Assembly (NCBI GenBank): GCA_900551105.1
Contig: URUT01000004.1
Span: forward strand, 1 to 56,661
Length of the DNA stretch: 56,661 nt
Direction of reading: 5' to 3'
DNA from: an uncultured Mycoplasmatota bacterium
Lineage (GTDB): Bacteria; Bacillota_I; Bacilli_A; RF39; UBA660
Each line of letters begins with the position of its first letter. Position 1 is the stretch's first letter. Shown in pieces: positions 34,408-43,503 of this stretch. The notes beneath the pieces were generated by a model. It did not search any database. It saw only the letters and a list, made by a program, of their open reading frames with translations, and had not been told where the DNA came from. The position numbers were made by a program, and so were the translations under genes.

Positions 34408-35556
34408 GTGAAGAAAACTCTTAAGAGGATGGATAAAACTTTACTTATACTAATGATTGTATATACTATCTTAGGATTAGTTATGATTTTTAGTGCTTCA
34501 TCAATAACAGCTGTTTTATATAATCATTTATCAGAGTCTCATTACTTTAAAAAACAATTATTAGTTGTTATAGTTACTTGGCTTATCGGAATATTTTTCT
34601 TTTTAAGATTTCCAACTAAAAAATATAAGAATTTAGCTCCAATTGGTATGATTGGTATTTTAGCAGCATTAATTTTATTAATTCCTTATGGACAAATTAC
34701 AAATAGTGCGAAGAGTTGGTATAATTTGGGCTTCTATAATTTTCAGCCGTCAGAGTTTTTTAAACCTATAATAGTGGTATATCTAGGTGTATATTTTGAT
34801 AAAATTGTTAAGAGAAGAGACTTCTCTACCATTAAGATTTTGTTTCCATTTATATTAATAATTATAGGATTTTTATTTGTAGCATTACAGCCTGATTATG
34901 GAACTGCTTTTATAATAGCGGGAATTGCTGGAGTCATTTTTTTAATGTTACCGATTAATACCAAGAAGATGAAAAATACTAAACTTTTATGTGTTGGTGC
35001 TGGTGTGATAGGATTAATTGTAATGTTTACAATGACTTTAAATGCTGAGCAAGCTAGTCGTATGAATTTTAAAGCTCCATGCACTAGGTATTCGGAAAAG
35101 ACAGGATATCAAGTATGTAATGGAATGATTGCAATATCTAATGGTGGTTTGTTTGGCGTTGGACTTGGTAATTCTACTCAAAAATATTTATATTTACCAG
35201 AAGCACATACTGACTTTATTTTTCCAATTGTTTGTGAAGAATTAGGTGCTATTGTTGGAGCAATAATTATTCTTGGCTATTTAGTTATGCTTATTAGACT
35301 GTTACAAATTGCTAGAAAATCAACTAGTGTAAGAGGATATATAATTGCGTATGGAACTTTTGCGTTTATTCTTTTACATTTACTAGTTAACTTTATGGGA
35401 ATACTTGCTCTTATTCCACTTACTGGCGTACCAGTACCATTTTTATCATATGGTGGATCATTTTATCTATGTTTAGTATCACTTTTATTTGTATGTCAAA
35501 GAGTAGCAATAGAAACAAGTGAAAATAAAACAAAAGAATTTATAAGAAACATTTAA
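34408..35556 (+). CDS. SEDS-family peptidoglycan polymerase (FtsW/RodA/SpoVE)
   Basis: A 382-residue polytopic protein with about ten membrane segments. It has SAKSWYNLGFYNFQPSEFFKP, QPDYGTA, the long extracellular loop with EAHTDFIFPIVCEELG (catalytic Asp region), and LTGVPVPFLSYGGS. These are the signatures of SEDS glycosyltransferases that polymerise lipid II with a class B PBP. No partner PBP is adjacent, so FtsW, RodA and SpoVE cannot be separated. The GTG start has AGGTGAC upstream. It is convergent with ylbJ, overlapping by 17 bp. Confidence 0.9.
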   Translation: MKKTLKRMDKTLLILMIVYTILGLVMIFSASSITAVLYNHLSESHYFKKQLLVVIVTWLIGIFFFLRFPTKKYKNLAPIGMIGILAALILLIPYGQITNSAKSWYNLGFYNFQPSEFFKPIIVVYLGVYFDKIVKRRDFSTIKILFPFILIIIGFLFVALQPDYGTAFIIAGIAGVIFLMLPINTKKMKNTKLLCVGAGVIGLIVMFTMTLNAEQASRMNFKAPCTRYSEKTGYQVCNGMIAISNGGLFGVGLGNSTQKYLYLPEAHTDFIFPIVCEELGAIVGAIIILGYLVMLIRLLQIARKSTSVRGYIIAYGTFAFILLHLLVNFMGILALIPLTGVPVPFLSYGGSFYLCLVSLLFVCQRVAIETSENKTKEFIRNI

Positions 35557-36418
35557 GATAAATTAAACTTATTAAAATAAATAATATTAAGTGAATTATT
35601 CTAGATTTATAAAAAAGAGAATAGTTTAATTTATCGTTAATAAATATACTTTTTATTTGAGTGATAATAGATAAACCACCAAAGCTAAGCATGATACTGA
35701 TAAATATTAAATTATATTTTAAAGTAAAGTCATAACTTTTTAGTGAAGTAATACCGTTGGTGATTTCAAAGATGCCACTTATTAATGGATGTTTTATAGG
35801 AATTATACTAATTAAAGCAATAAATATGATAATAGATCCTAAAATAAGCATAGATACATTTAAAGCTTTGTTAATGCTTTCAACTAGTGAAAATTTTTGA
35901 GGTTCTAGTTTAATTATAGGCGTATAGTTTATTTTATTATTTCTGTTAATTATACCAATAATAATATTAATTAATATGTTTGTTACTATTAAATAAATAC
36001 CGATTTTAACTGGTAAAAAAGATGAAATATTTAAAATTAAGATGGGATTATAAAGATAAGTCATTGCTAGAAGTTTTTCGGCTTCTTTTTTTTCTATATA
36101 TTGATGAGATAATAAATCTTTGATATATTTAGCGTTAGTAGGAGAACCACTTAAAGCACTTAATAAAAAAACATAAGAGGATTGTTTAGATAATTTAAAT
36201 ATTTTAGAAAATGGTTTACCGATAGTATTACTAATAACATTAATAATACTAGTACTTAGTGCAAAGTCACTTAAAATCATTAATGGAAAGACTGATGGAA
36301 AGACTGAATTTTTCCAAAGTTTGATTCCCTCTAGGATTGCATAAGTAACTTTTGGTCTATTTATAATAATTAGTGTTAAAAATAGTAAAAACAGTGTATT
36401 TTTTAGAAAATTCTTCAT
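35540..36418 (-). CDS. ylbJ: Sporulation integral membrane protein YlbJ
   Basis: A 292-residue membrane protein with about eight segments and the nucleoside-recognition/YlbJ motifs: SVFPLMILSDF, LSALSGSPTNAKYIKDLL (for the family SGYPxGAK) and YIEKKEAEKLLAMTYLYNPILI. It is shorter than Bacillus YlbJ (about 400 aa). The family is required for spore cortex formation. It is divergent from ylbL by 44 bp, keeping the Bacillus neighbourhood. The 3' end overlaps the SEDS gene. Confidence 0.82.
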   Translation of the reverse strand: MKNFLKNTLFLLFLTLIIINRPKVTYAILEGIKLWKNSVFPSVFPLMILSDFALSTSIINVISNTIGKPFSKIFKLSKQSSYVFLLSALSGSPTNAKYIKDLLSHQYIEKKEAEKLLAMTYLYNPILILNISSFLPVKIGIYLIVTNILINIIIGIINRNNKINYTPIIKLEPQKFSLVESINKALNVSMLILGSIIIFIALISIIPIKHPLISGIFEITNGITSLKSYDFTLKYNLIFISIMLSFGGLSIITQIKSIFINDKLNYSLFYKSRIIHLILFILISLIYLKCFL

Positions 36419-36462
36419 AATTTCACCTTAGTTTTGATATAATTTAGAAAGAGGAGAAGCAA

Positions 36463-37470
36463 ATGATTAATAAATTTTATGCAGAAGTAAAAAAATATAT
36501 TAAAGAGAATTATAAGTTTTTGATTTGTCTTATTTTGATAATAGTTGTATTTAATATAGATACAGGTTATAGTATCTATAAGCCAGGTGGGACAATAAAT
36601 ACTAGTGAAAGGGTTACTGGTTTGTATGAGCATGAAGGTTCATTTAATATGGCTTATGTTGGTTTTATGGAAGGAAAACTGCCTTTTTATTTAATCGGAA
36701 AGCTTATTCCTCACTGGGAATTAGTTGAAAATAAAAAGATTAAAGCAGATAACGAAACAATGGATGATTCTTTAACTAGGGATCATTTAGATTATAATAA
36801 TGCGATTAGTAATGCTAAGATTATTGCTTATAAATATGCTAATATTCCGTATAAAGTGGTAAAAGATAACTATTATGTTTATTATTTAGCAGAGGAGTAT
36901 AATGGTTCATTAAATGTTGGTGATAAAATAATTAGTTATGATGGAATTAATTTTGAAGGGTTTGATGAATTTAAAAATTATATTAAGATTAAAGATATTG
37001 ATGAAGAGGTTTTGATTGTTTATGAAAGAGATGGCAAACTTTATGATAGTACTAGTAAGGTTTATGAAGAAGATGGAGAAAAGTATTTAGGTATTTCAAT
37101 AATTAATGAAGAAGAAGTTACTAGTGATACTAAACTTACTATTAAAACAAAAGACAGTGAAGCAGGACCTAGTGGAGGACTAATAATGGCTTTATCAATG
37201 TATAACTCTCTTGTAAAAGATGATATTACTAAGGGTAAAAAGATTGTTGGTACAGGAACTATTGATGCTGAAGGAAATGTTGGTAAAATAGGTAGTGTTA
37301 CCTATAAACTGGCATCTGCTGAAAAAGCTAAAGCTGATTTGTTTATTTGTCCTAATAGTAATTTAAAGGAAGCATTAGAGTATGCTAAAGAAAAGAATTT
37401 AAAAATAGAAGTAAAAGGAGTTAGTACTTTTGAAGAAGCTTTAAATTTTTTAAATGAATGGGGGAATTAG
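36463..37470 (+). CDS. ylbL: PDZ and Lon-type S16 protease YlbL/SepM-like
   Basis: A 335-residue membrane-anchored protease. One N-terminal helix (about 17-34) is followed by a PDZ domain (about 130-205; LNVGDKIISYDG) and a Lon-like S16 domain with catalytic Ser in AGPSGGL and catalytic Lys in VTYKLASAEKAKAD. In Bacillus YlbL is linked to DNA-damage checkpoint recovery; in streptococci SepM trims a competence peptide. Ribosome-binding site AGAGGAG. Confidence 0.9.
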   Translation: MINKFYAEVKKYIKENYKFLICLILIIVVFNIDTGYSIYKPGGTINTSERVTGLYEHEGSFNMAYVGFMEGKLPFYLIGKLIPHWELVENKKIKADNETMDDSLTRDHLDYNNAISNAKIIAYKYANIPYKVVKDNYYVYYLAEEYNGSLNVGDKIISYDGINFEGFDEFKNYIKIKDIDEEVLIVYERDGKLYDSTSKVYEEDGEKYLGISIINEEEVTSDTKLTIKTKDSEAGPSGGLIMALSMYNSLVKDDITKGKKIVGTGTIDAEGNVGKIGSVTYKLASAEKAKADLFICPNSNLKEALEYAKEKNLKIEVKGVSTFEEALNFLNEWGN

Positions 37471-37472
37471 TT

Positions 37473-38681
37473 TTGAAATTAATAGATATTGATGCTTGTG
37501 GTAGTATTTTTAAAAAAGTTAAAATGAGTGAATATAAGATAGTTAGTTTAACTGATGGTACTGGACCTTTTTATAAGTTAGAAACATCTGATGTTTTAAG
37601 TAGACCACACAGGAATGTTTATTTAAAGATAGGGACGGGTTTATATATTTATACAGAAAATGAAGAACTACTTGATGAAGCTAGAAGCTGGGTTACAGAT
37701 ATTGAGGAAGTAGAAGATGGGGAGTATGCAATTACTCATAAGGACTATTTTATTTTTAGAGAAAGTTTTATAGATAGAAGTGTTAGTGATAGATATAAAA
37801 AAATACTTAGAGATATTACTAAGTATAGTAAACCTGTTTATACGTTAGCGGATAATAATATAGTTGGTTCTTTAAATGAAGCTAAAAATAGTAATCAAGA
37901 ATATGAACTTGGTTATTTAATACCTAGATATAAAATAGAAGAGTTACTTGATAATGGAATAGATAATATGCCTTTTAAAGAAGATATAGATGTCTATACA
38001 TTAACAGTAAATGGCTTTGTTAAAAGAAGCGTGATGGATGCTTTAGATATTCCAAGAACGGTTATTAAAAGTGAAAAAAGTGATTATAAGAAAGCTAAAA
38101 AAATGGGATTATTTTATAGATTTAATCCATTAGAGAAAAGACCGATGTTTTTGGATAATGCTTCACAAGTTGAGTTTGAGCCAGTTAATATGACTAGTGA
38201 TGGTTTAGTTATTTATAAGAAGAGTATTAAAATAGTTCAAAATATGCATAAGGCAGAGTATTTTGATGCGATGATGGATAATAATAATTTTGCTGGTTTA
38301 GAGATAGATGAAAATGCTATGCCTAAAGAGATTTACGATATTTTAGTAAGATTGTATGGCTCTAATGATAAGAATATTGTTGGGGTGTTTGATAAGCTTG
38401 TTAAAGATATATTTTTAACTTATGATAAACCAAGTAAGGAGTTTGTTAATTTATGTAAGAAATGCGGACTAGATCCAAATTTAGGATATCAAAATTTGTA
38501 TCAAATATTTGGAGTGGTTTCTCCATCACTTGGGTTTGATGAAGAAAGTTATATTAGGCTTAAAGATTTAGTAGATTCTTTAGAAGAGTTTGATGAATAT
38601 CCGGCTGAAAAGAATAAAAATTTATATACTAGACAAAATGAAAAGGAAAAAGAAAAAGATATTACAGTTCAAGGATTGTAG
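37473..38681 (+). CDS. Hypothetical protein of about 402 residues
   Basis: A soluble protein without signal peptide or membrane segments. The start is probably TTG 37473, preceded by GGGGGA at 8 nt; an in-frame ATG at 37458 lacks a ribosome-binding site. The sequence has mixed alpha/beta segments (TYNLYK-like beta at the N-terminus, several charged helices) and a highly charged C-terminal tail ending in EKEKEK. No family, catalytic motif or binding site is recognised. It overlaps nothing and directly follows ylbL, so both are probably co-transcribed. It ends just before the promoter of the third lectin-like gene. Confidence 0.6.
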   Translation: MKLIDIDACGSIFKKVKMSEYKIVSLTDGTGPFYKLETSDVLSRPHRNVYLKIGTGLYIYTENEELLDEARSWVTDIEEVEDGEYAITHKDYFIFRESFIDRSVSDRYKKILRDITKYSKPVYTLADNNIVGSLNEAKNSNQEYELGYLIPRYKIEELLDNGIDNMPFKEDIDVYTLTVNGFVKRSVMDALDIPRTVIKSEKSDYKKAKKMGLFYRFNPLEKRPMFLDNASQVEFEPVNMTSDGLVIYKKSIKIVQNMHKAEYFDAMMDNNNFAGLEIDENAMPKEIYDILVRLYGSNDKNIVGVFDKLVKDIFLTYDKPSKEFVNLCKKCGLDPNLGYQNLYQIFGVVSPSLGFDEESYIRLKDLVDSLEEFDEYPAEKNKNLYTRQNEKEKEKDITVQGL

Positions 38682-38694
38682 TATTTTTTTATTG

Positions 38695-38723
38695 TTGATT
38701 TAAAGTTTTACTTATTGTAAAAT
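38695..38723 (+). promoter_or_regulatory. Sigma-A promoter of the third lectin-like surface gene
   Basis: TTGATT, 17-bp spacer, TAAAAT, 27 nt before the ATG. Confidence 0.7.
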
Positions 38724-38750
38724 ATTGATAGAAGATAGGGTGAGTCTTTA

Positions 38751-40349
38751 ATGAATGGCAATAATGAAAAGAAGATAAAAATATATGTTGCTTTGCTAAT
38801 AACTGTTATTTGTGTAATTGGAATATCTTATGCTTGGTTTAGATTATATTTATCACAAAGTGAAAATAATAAGATTACGGCTAGAACTTGTTTTGATGTA
38901 ACTTTTACAGAAAATACTGATAAAATTTCATTAGTAGATGCGGTACCTGAGGATGATAGCGATGGTCTTAGAGAAAAGCCATTTACATTTACACTAAAGA
39001 ATAATTGTGAAGGTTATGTTAAAGCATATATTACAATAGATAGTGCATATAGAACTAGTACAAGTTCTTCTTATTTAAAAGATAATCAAGTAAAGGTTAA
39101 TGTTTCACCTAAGGGAACAGTTGTTAGTAATGGTATGCTTTTAACTGCTGGTGAACTTATGGAAATAGATAATAATAGTAAAGGGTATGTTATTAATGTT
39201 ACGGGGTTAGAATCAAATGAAGAAAAATCTTTTGATTTAAGACTTTGGATGAATAGTGCAGTAACCCAAAGTGATGGTTTAAATAAAACGTGGGAAGGAA
39301 GCGTAGTAGTTACTGCCGTTGCAGAAAATCATGCAACATGGAATAATCCTGGAGAAGGTACATTACTTGCTGCAATTAAAAGAGACAATACTGTTACTAC
39401 GCCTACAACAACACCTGGAACAGAAATTTCAGCAGATACTGAAGCATTACTAGCAAGTACAGAAGATGATTATGGAACGAGTTATTATTTTAGAGGAGCA
39501 GTTAAAAATAACTATGTAGAATTTGCTAATAAGTGCTGGAGAATAGTAAGAGTTAGTGGAGATGGTTCGGTTAAACTTATCTTACATAATGATAATACTG
39601 CAAAAGCAGCTAATCCTTGTTCATCTGCAAATAATAGTACTAGTGCAGCATTTGCAAGATACTCTGATCCAACATACACAAGCAAATTTAATACAAATTA
39701 TGATGATAATGCTTATGTAGGATTTATGTATGGAACACCATCTAGTACATATGAGGCTACTCATGCTAATACTAATAAGAGTACAATACTAACTAATTTA
39801 GAAGCTTGGTATAATAACAATCTAAAAACATATGAAAGTGTAATAGAAGATACTGTATGGTGTAATGATAAAACAAATGTAACAGATACCACATATGATC
39901 CATTTAATTCGACCCCTAATGGTTTAGGCTATGCTAAAAATGTAACATATTATGGTGCAACTCAGAGATTAGTAAGCACTAGTGCTAGTGCTGGAGGTAC
40001 GGGGCCTAGTTTAAAATGTGATGGTGAATTAAGTAAAATAACATCAAAAGTAGGCTTAATAACAGCAGATGAATTAGCATTTGCAGGGTATGCTTATGAT
40101 TTGCAAAACGCAACAACATATTTACAAGAAAATGCTACGGACGATTGGTGGTGGTCCTTGTCGCCTGTCTTCTTCCGTGGTGACCGCGCTTTCGTTTGGG
40201 TCGTTCGCGGTGGCAGTGGCGACTTCGTCGACGACCGCGTGCACAACACTAACGGCGTTCGGCCTTCTCTGTCACTTGTATCAAATATTAAAATTTCTTC
40301 AGAAACAGGAATAGGAACAGCTACAAATCCTTACAAAATTGCATTTTAA
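38751..40349 (+). CDS. Secreted lectin-like protein with a probable DGR variable region, copy 3
   Basis: This 532-residue protein has a signal/anchor ending VIGISYAWFRLYLS and an Ig-like N-terminal domain (about 28-195) shared with copy 1. The common module starts at DDYGTSYYFRGAV (about 240), with CWRIVRVSGDG, GFMYGT, HANTNKS, DTVWC and GLITADELAFAG. The C-terminus is WWWSLSP, a 30-residue variable stretch, then NTNGVRPSLSLV and TNPYK. TAGGGTGAG precedes the ATG. Most of the gene is AT-rich like its neighbours, but 40146-40274 is sharply different (see the separate feature). It is probably a cell-surface ligand-binding protein that is being diversified. Confidence 0.8.
   Translation: MNGNNEKKIKIYVALLITVICVIGISYAWFRLYLSQSENNKITARTCFDVTFTENTDKISLVDAVPEDDSDGLREKPFTFTLKNNCEGYVKAYITIDSAYRTSTSSSYLKDNQVKVNVSPKGTVVSNGMLLTAGELMEIDNNSKGYVINVTGLESNEEKSFDLRLWMNSAVTQSDGLNKTWEGSVVVTAVAENHATWNNPGEGTLLAAIKRDNTVTTPTTTPGTEISADTEALLASTEDDYGTSYYFRGAVKNNYVEFANKCWRIVRVSGDGSVKLILHNDNTAKAANPCSSANNSTSAAFARYSDPTYTSKFNTNYDDNAYVGFMYGTPSSTYEATHANTNKSTILTNLEAWYNNNLKTYESVIEDTVWCNDKTNVTDTTYDPFNSTPNGLGYAKNVTYYGATQRLVSTSASAGGTGPSLKCDGELSKITSKVGLITADELAFAGYAYDLQNATTYLQENATDDWWWSLSPVFFRGDRAFVWVVRGGSGDFVDDRVHNTNGVRPSLSLVSNIKISSETGIGTATNPYKIAF
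40146..40274 (+). other. Probable DGR variable region (VR) in the 3' end of the lectin-like gene
   Basis: Counted over 40167-40256, 56 of 90 bases are G or C (62%) and only 11 are A, in a genome that is about two-thirds A+T. Twenty of the 30 codons end in C, with the first two bases varied: TTC, GTC, GAC, CGC, CAC, GGC, AAC. That is what adenine-specific mutagenesis of a template full of AAC codons yields. The stretch sits exactly in the lectin-like binding surface between WWWSLSP and GVRPSLSL. AAC-ACT-AAC is kept near the 3' end, and the following GGCGTTCGGCCTTCTCTG would be the fixed initiation segment. No reverse transcriptase or template repeat lies in the window. Confidence 0.7.
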
Positions 40350-40370
40350 AGGCCATTTAGGTCTTTTTTA
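40348..40370 (+). terminator. Terminator after the third lectin-like gene
   Basis: AAGGCC, 5-nt loop, GGTCTT with a T-run, overlapping the stop. Confidence 0.65.
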
Positions 40371-40409
40371 TTTGGGAGAATTTGTGTTAAAATATTTAAA
40401 GGAGTTTTT

Positions 40410-42938
40410 ATGAAAAGAGAAGATGTTAATTATGATGATTTAAGTCCAATGATGAAACAGTATATGGATATTAAAAAGGATCATTTGGATGAGTTACTTT
40501 TTTATCGTATTGGAGATTTCTATGAGTTATTTTTTGAGGATGCTTTAAATGCTTCACATGATTTAGAGCTTACTTTGACTGGTAAAAATGCTGGGCTTAA
40601 GGAAAGAGTACCAATGTGTGGAGTACCTCATCATGCCGTAAAGGGTTATATAGAAAAAGCAATTAGTAAGGGATATAAAGTTGCTATTTGCGAGCAGGTT
40701 GAAGATCCTAGGTTTACTAAAGGTATGGTTAAAAGAGAGGTAATTAACGTTGTTTCTAAAGGAACTTTAGTAGATTTAGATTTTTTAAATGGATATGATT
40801 TTAATTTTCTTGGTAGTATTTTAGATTTAAAGTATGCTTATTTGATTACCTATGTTGATATTAGTACTGGTAGTATATATGGTGAGTATGTTACTTATGA
40901 TGATAATAGTTTAATTAGTAGAGTGCTTAATTTAAATTTAAAAGAGATAATACTTTTAAGTGATTTTAATTTAGAACTTCTTAATATATTTAAAAATACT
41001 TATGGAATTAATATTACGATTTCTGATAAGTATTATGATAAAGAGTTAGAGGTTACTCGTAATGTTACTGATGAAAATGTTAAAATGGGAGTTAATCATT
41101 TACTTTATTATTTAATTGTTAAAGAACTTAAAGATGTTACGCATTTGAGTGATGTTGTTGTTATTGATAATAATGCTTATTTAAAGATGGATGTTCATAC
41201 GGTTAGAAATTTAGAGATTTTTGAGACTTTAAGACTTAAGGAAAGACAGTATAGTTTAATATGGCTTCTTGATAAGTGTAAAACTAGTATGGGATCTAGA
41301 ACTTTAAAGAGCTGGCTGATGAATCCGTTAAAGAGTGAGAAGCTAATTAATGATAGATTAGATATTATTGATAAATTAAATAGTGAGTTTATTGATAGAG
41401 AAGAGTTAAGTAAGTGTCTTTATGAAATTTATGATTTAGAAAGATTATGTGGTAAGGTTATTTGTGGTTCTTTTAATGCGAGAGATGCTTTACAGATTAT
41501 GAGGAGTTTAAAGTATATTCCAAAGGTCAGAGAACTTGTTAGTAAACTTGGTATTAATATAAGTGTAAATGATCATAGTGAGCTTTATGAACTGTTATTT
41601 AATGGTTTGTATGAAGAGCCACCAGTAACTTTAAAAGATGGCTATTTGATTAAGGATGGCTTTAATAGTGAACTAGATGAGCTTAAGAAAATTAGAGCTG
41701 GTGGTAAAGATTTTATTTCTAAGATGGAGGAAGAACTTAAAAGAGAAAGTGGTATTTCTAATTTAAAGGTTGGTTATAATAAAGTTTTTGGTTATTATAT
41801 TGAGGTTAGTAAGGGTAATACTTCTAAGGTTAAAGATGAGTTTGGTTGGATTAGAAAGCAGACTTTAACTACTGGAGAGAGATATATATCCCCACTTTTA
41901 AAGGAAAAGGAAGCGCTTGTTTTAAATGCTGAAGAAAGAATTATTGATTTAGAGTATGAACTTTTTAATCAGTTAAAAGATGAGATTAAGAAAGAGGTTC
42001 CTAAACTTAAGAAGACTGCTAGTAATTTAGGATGCTTAGATGCTTTAGTTAGTTTGTCTGTGGTTTCTGAGGAGCAAGGCTTTGTTAGACCTACATTTAA
42101 TAGTCAAGATAGTGTTGAAATATTAGAAGGGTTTCATCCAGTTATTAATGCGATTAGCAAAAGTGGCTATGTAAAAAATGATTGTGTGATGGATAAGAAT
42201 ACTAATACACTTTTGATTACAGGTCCTAATATGAGTGGTAAGAGTACTTATATGAGACAGTTAGCAATTATTGTAGTGCTTGCCCAAATCGGTTCTTTTG
42301 TGCCTGCTAAGAAAGCGAGTTTACCGATTTTTGATGCTATTTATACCCGCATTGGCGCTAGTGATGATTTAGTTAGTGGTGAGTCAACGTTTATGGTTGA
42401 GATGAAGGAAGCTAGAAATGCGATAGTAAATGCGACTAATAAGAGTTTAATTTTATTTGATGAACTTGGAAGAGGTACCTCTACGTTTGATGGAATGAGT
42501 TTAGCTCAGTCTATTTTGGAGTATATTAATAAGCATATTAAGTGTAAGACTTTATTTAGTACTCATTATCATGAACTTACTAGTATGGAAGATGAGTTTG
42601 AGGGAATTAAGAATAAGCATGTAACAGCCTCTTTAGATAATGGTAAGTTAGTGTTTTTACATAAGATTAAAGATGGAACAACTGATAAGAGTTATGGTGT
42701 GCATGTTGCAGCACTTGCTAGTATGCCAGAAGAGGTTATTGATAGAGCAAATGTTATTCTTTCAGGATATGAAAATAGAGCTACTGGTGAAAGAAAACAA
42801 ACCATTTCACAAATAGCGTTTGATTTAGATAAAAAAGATGAGTTAAGGGATGCGCTTAAAGAGATAGATCCTTTAAAATTAACTCCCATAGATGCGCTTA
42901 TTAAGTTAAATGAACTTAAGGAGTTAGCTAAGAAATAG
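40410..42938 (+). CDS. mutS: DNA mismatch repair protein MutS
   Basis: The protein has 842 residues. Mismatch-reading GDFYELFFEDA at about 35, connector and lever domains, then the ATPase with Walker A GPNMSGKST, GASDDLVSGESTFMVEM (signature), Walker B LILFDELGRGTSTFDG and STHYHEL. AAAGGAG at good spacing before the ATG. MutS binds mismatches and recruits MutL; mutL is not adjacent, although the two are often neighbours. Confidence 0.96.
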   Translation: MKREDVNYDDLSPMMKQYMDIKKDHLDELLFYRIGDFYELFFEDALNASHDLELTLTGKNAGLKERVPMCGVPHHAVKGYIEKAISKGYKVAICEQVEDPRFTKGMVKREVINVVSKGTLVDLDFLNGYDFNFLGSILDLKYAYLITYVDISTGSIYGEYVTYDDNSLISRVLNLNLKEIILLSDFNLELLNIFKNTYGINITISDKYYDKELEVTRNVTDENVKMGVNHLLYYLIVKELKDVTHLSDVVVIDNNAYLKMDVHTVRNLEIFETLRLKERQYSLIWLLDKCKTSMGSRTLKSWLMNPLKSEKLINDRLDIIDKLNSEFIDREELSKCLYEIYDLERLCGKVICGSFNARDALQIMRSLKYIPKVRELVSKLGINISVNDHSELYELLFNGLYEEPPVTLKDGYLIKDGFNSELDELKKIRAGGKDFISKMEEELKRESGISNLKVGYNKVFGYYIEVSKGNTSKVKDEFGWIRKQTLTTGERYISPLLKEKEALVLNAEERIIDLEYELFNQLKDEIKKEVPKLKKTASNLGCLDALVSLSVVSEEQGFVRPTFNSQDSVEILEGFHPVINAISKSGYVKNDCVMDKNTNTLLITGPNMSGKSTYMRQLAIIVVLAQIGSFVPAKKASLPIFDAIYTRIGASDDLVSGESTFMVEMKEARNAIVNATNKSLILFDELGRGTSTFDGMSLAQSILEYINKHIKCKTLFSTHYHELTSMEDEFEGIKNKHVTASLDNGKLVFLHKIKDGTTDKSYGVHVAALASMPEEVIDRANVILSGYENRATGERKQTISQIAFDLDKKDELRDALKEIDPLKLTPIDALIKLNELKELAKK

Positions 42939-42946
42939 TTAAAATA

Positions 42947-43003
42947 TGTATATCAAAATGATTAAAAAATGTATATCAAATACGTTAAAATTTGTATATT
43001 AAA
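42947..43003 (+). repeat. Three 23-bp direct repeats upstream of the nusB promoter
   Basis: TGTATATCAAA occurs at 42947 and 42970, and TGTATATTAAA at 42993, with exactly 23-bp spacing and related flanks (AAAA(T/A)(A/T/T)TGTATAT). The last copy abuts the -35 of the promoter at 43004. The arrangement looks like operator half-sites for a regulator, or a small tandem repeat. Confidence 0.7.
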
Positions 43004-43032
43004 TTGTTTATTATTTGTTTATATGGTAGAAT
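43004..43032 (+). promoter_or_regulatory. Sigma-A promoter of nusB
   Basis: TTGTTT, 17-bp spacer, TAGAAT, 78 nt before the nusB ATG. Confidence 0.55.
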
Positions 43033-43110
43033 TATTAAAAGAAAAGTACATAAAAAGTAATTTGTAAGTTGATGAATTATTTATTTAGATTTACGGGAAG
43101 GAAGTATTTT

Positions 43111-43503
43111 ATGTTAAGTAGAAGTGAATTAAGAGAGAAAGCGATGACGATTATTTATCAGATTTCATTATATAAAAAAAATAAGATGGAGTTTGATGTT
43201 GATAGTGTTATTAAAGAGAATCTAGAAGTAGATAACGAGTTTGTTAAAGATTTAGTTTATGGTGTAGTTACTAGTTATGATGAACTTGGAGAGCTTGCTA
43301 ATAAATATTTAAAAAACTGGACAATAGATAGATTAGATATGACAGGAGCGTCTATTTTAAGAATTGCTTTATATGAAATTAAGTATATGGATACACCAGA
43401 TGTTGTAGTTATAAATGAAGCAGTAGAACTTGCTAAAAAATATAGTGATGATGATGTTAAGAATATGATTAATGCGGTTTTAGATAAGGTAATAAATGAT
43501 TAA
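43111..43503 (+). CDS. nusB: Transcription antitermination factor NusB
   Basis: A 130-residue helical RNA-binding protein. MLSRSELREKAMTIIYQ and the C-terminal half NWTIDRLDMTGASILRIALYEI and VVINEAVELAKKYSDDD match NusB. GGAAGGAAG precedes ATG 43111; a reading from 43069 adds an unusual N-terminus and contains that ribosome-binding site. It is the first gene of the nusB-xseA-xseB operon, as in Bacillus but without folD. NusB joins S10 in rRNA antitermination. Confidence 0.93.
   Translation: MLSRSELREKAMTIIYQISLYKKNKMEFDVDSVIKENLEVDNEFVKDLVYGVVTSYDELGELANKYLKNWTIDRLDMTGASILRIALYEIKYMDTPDVVVINEAVELAKKYSDDDVKNMINAVLDKVIND

Noticed and set aside
36415..36633. Minus-strand 72-codon ORF over the ylbL start
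   Set aside because: Overlaps the confident ylbL N-terminus and has no ribosome-binding site or recognisable sequence.
40081..40314. Alternative 77-codon ORF across the variable region
   Set aside because: It is a shadow of the lectin-like gene, produced by the GC-rich stretch that lacks stops in all frames; no ribosome-binding site, and the main frame carries the domain.
42947..43003. CRISPR array
   Set aside because: Units are 23 bp with near-identical flanks and no unique spacers of normal size, only three copies, and no cas genes.
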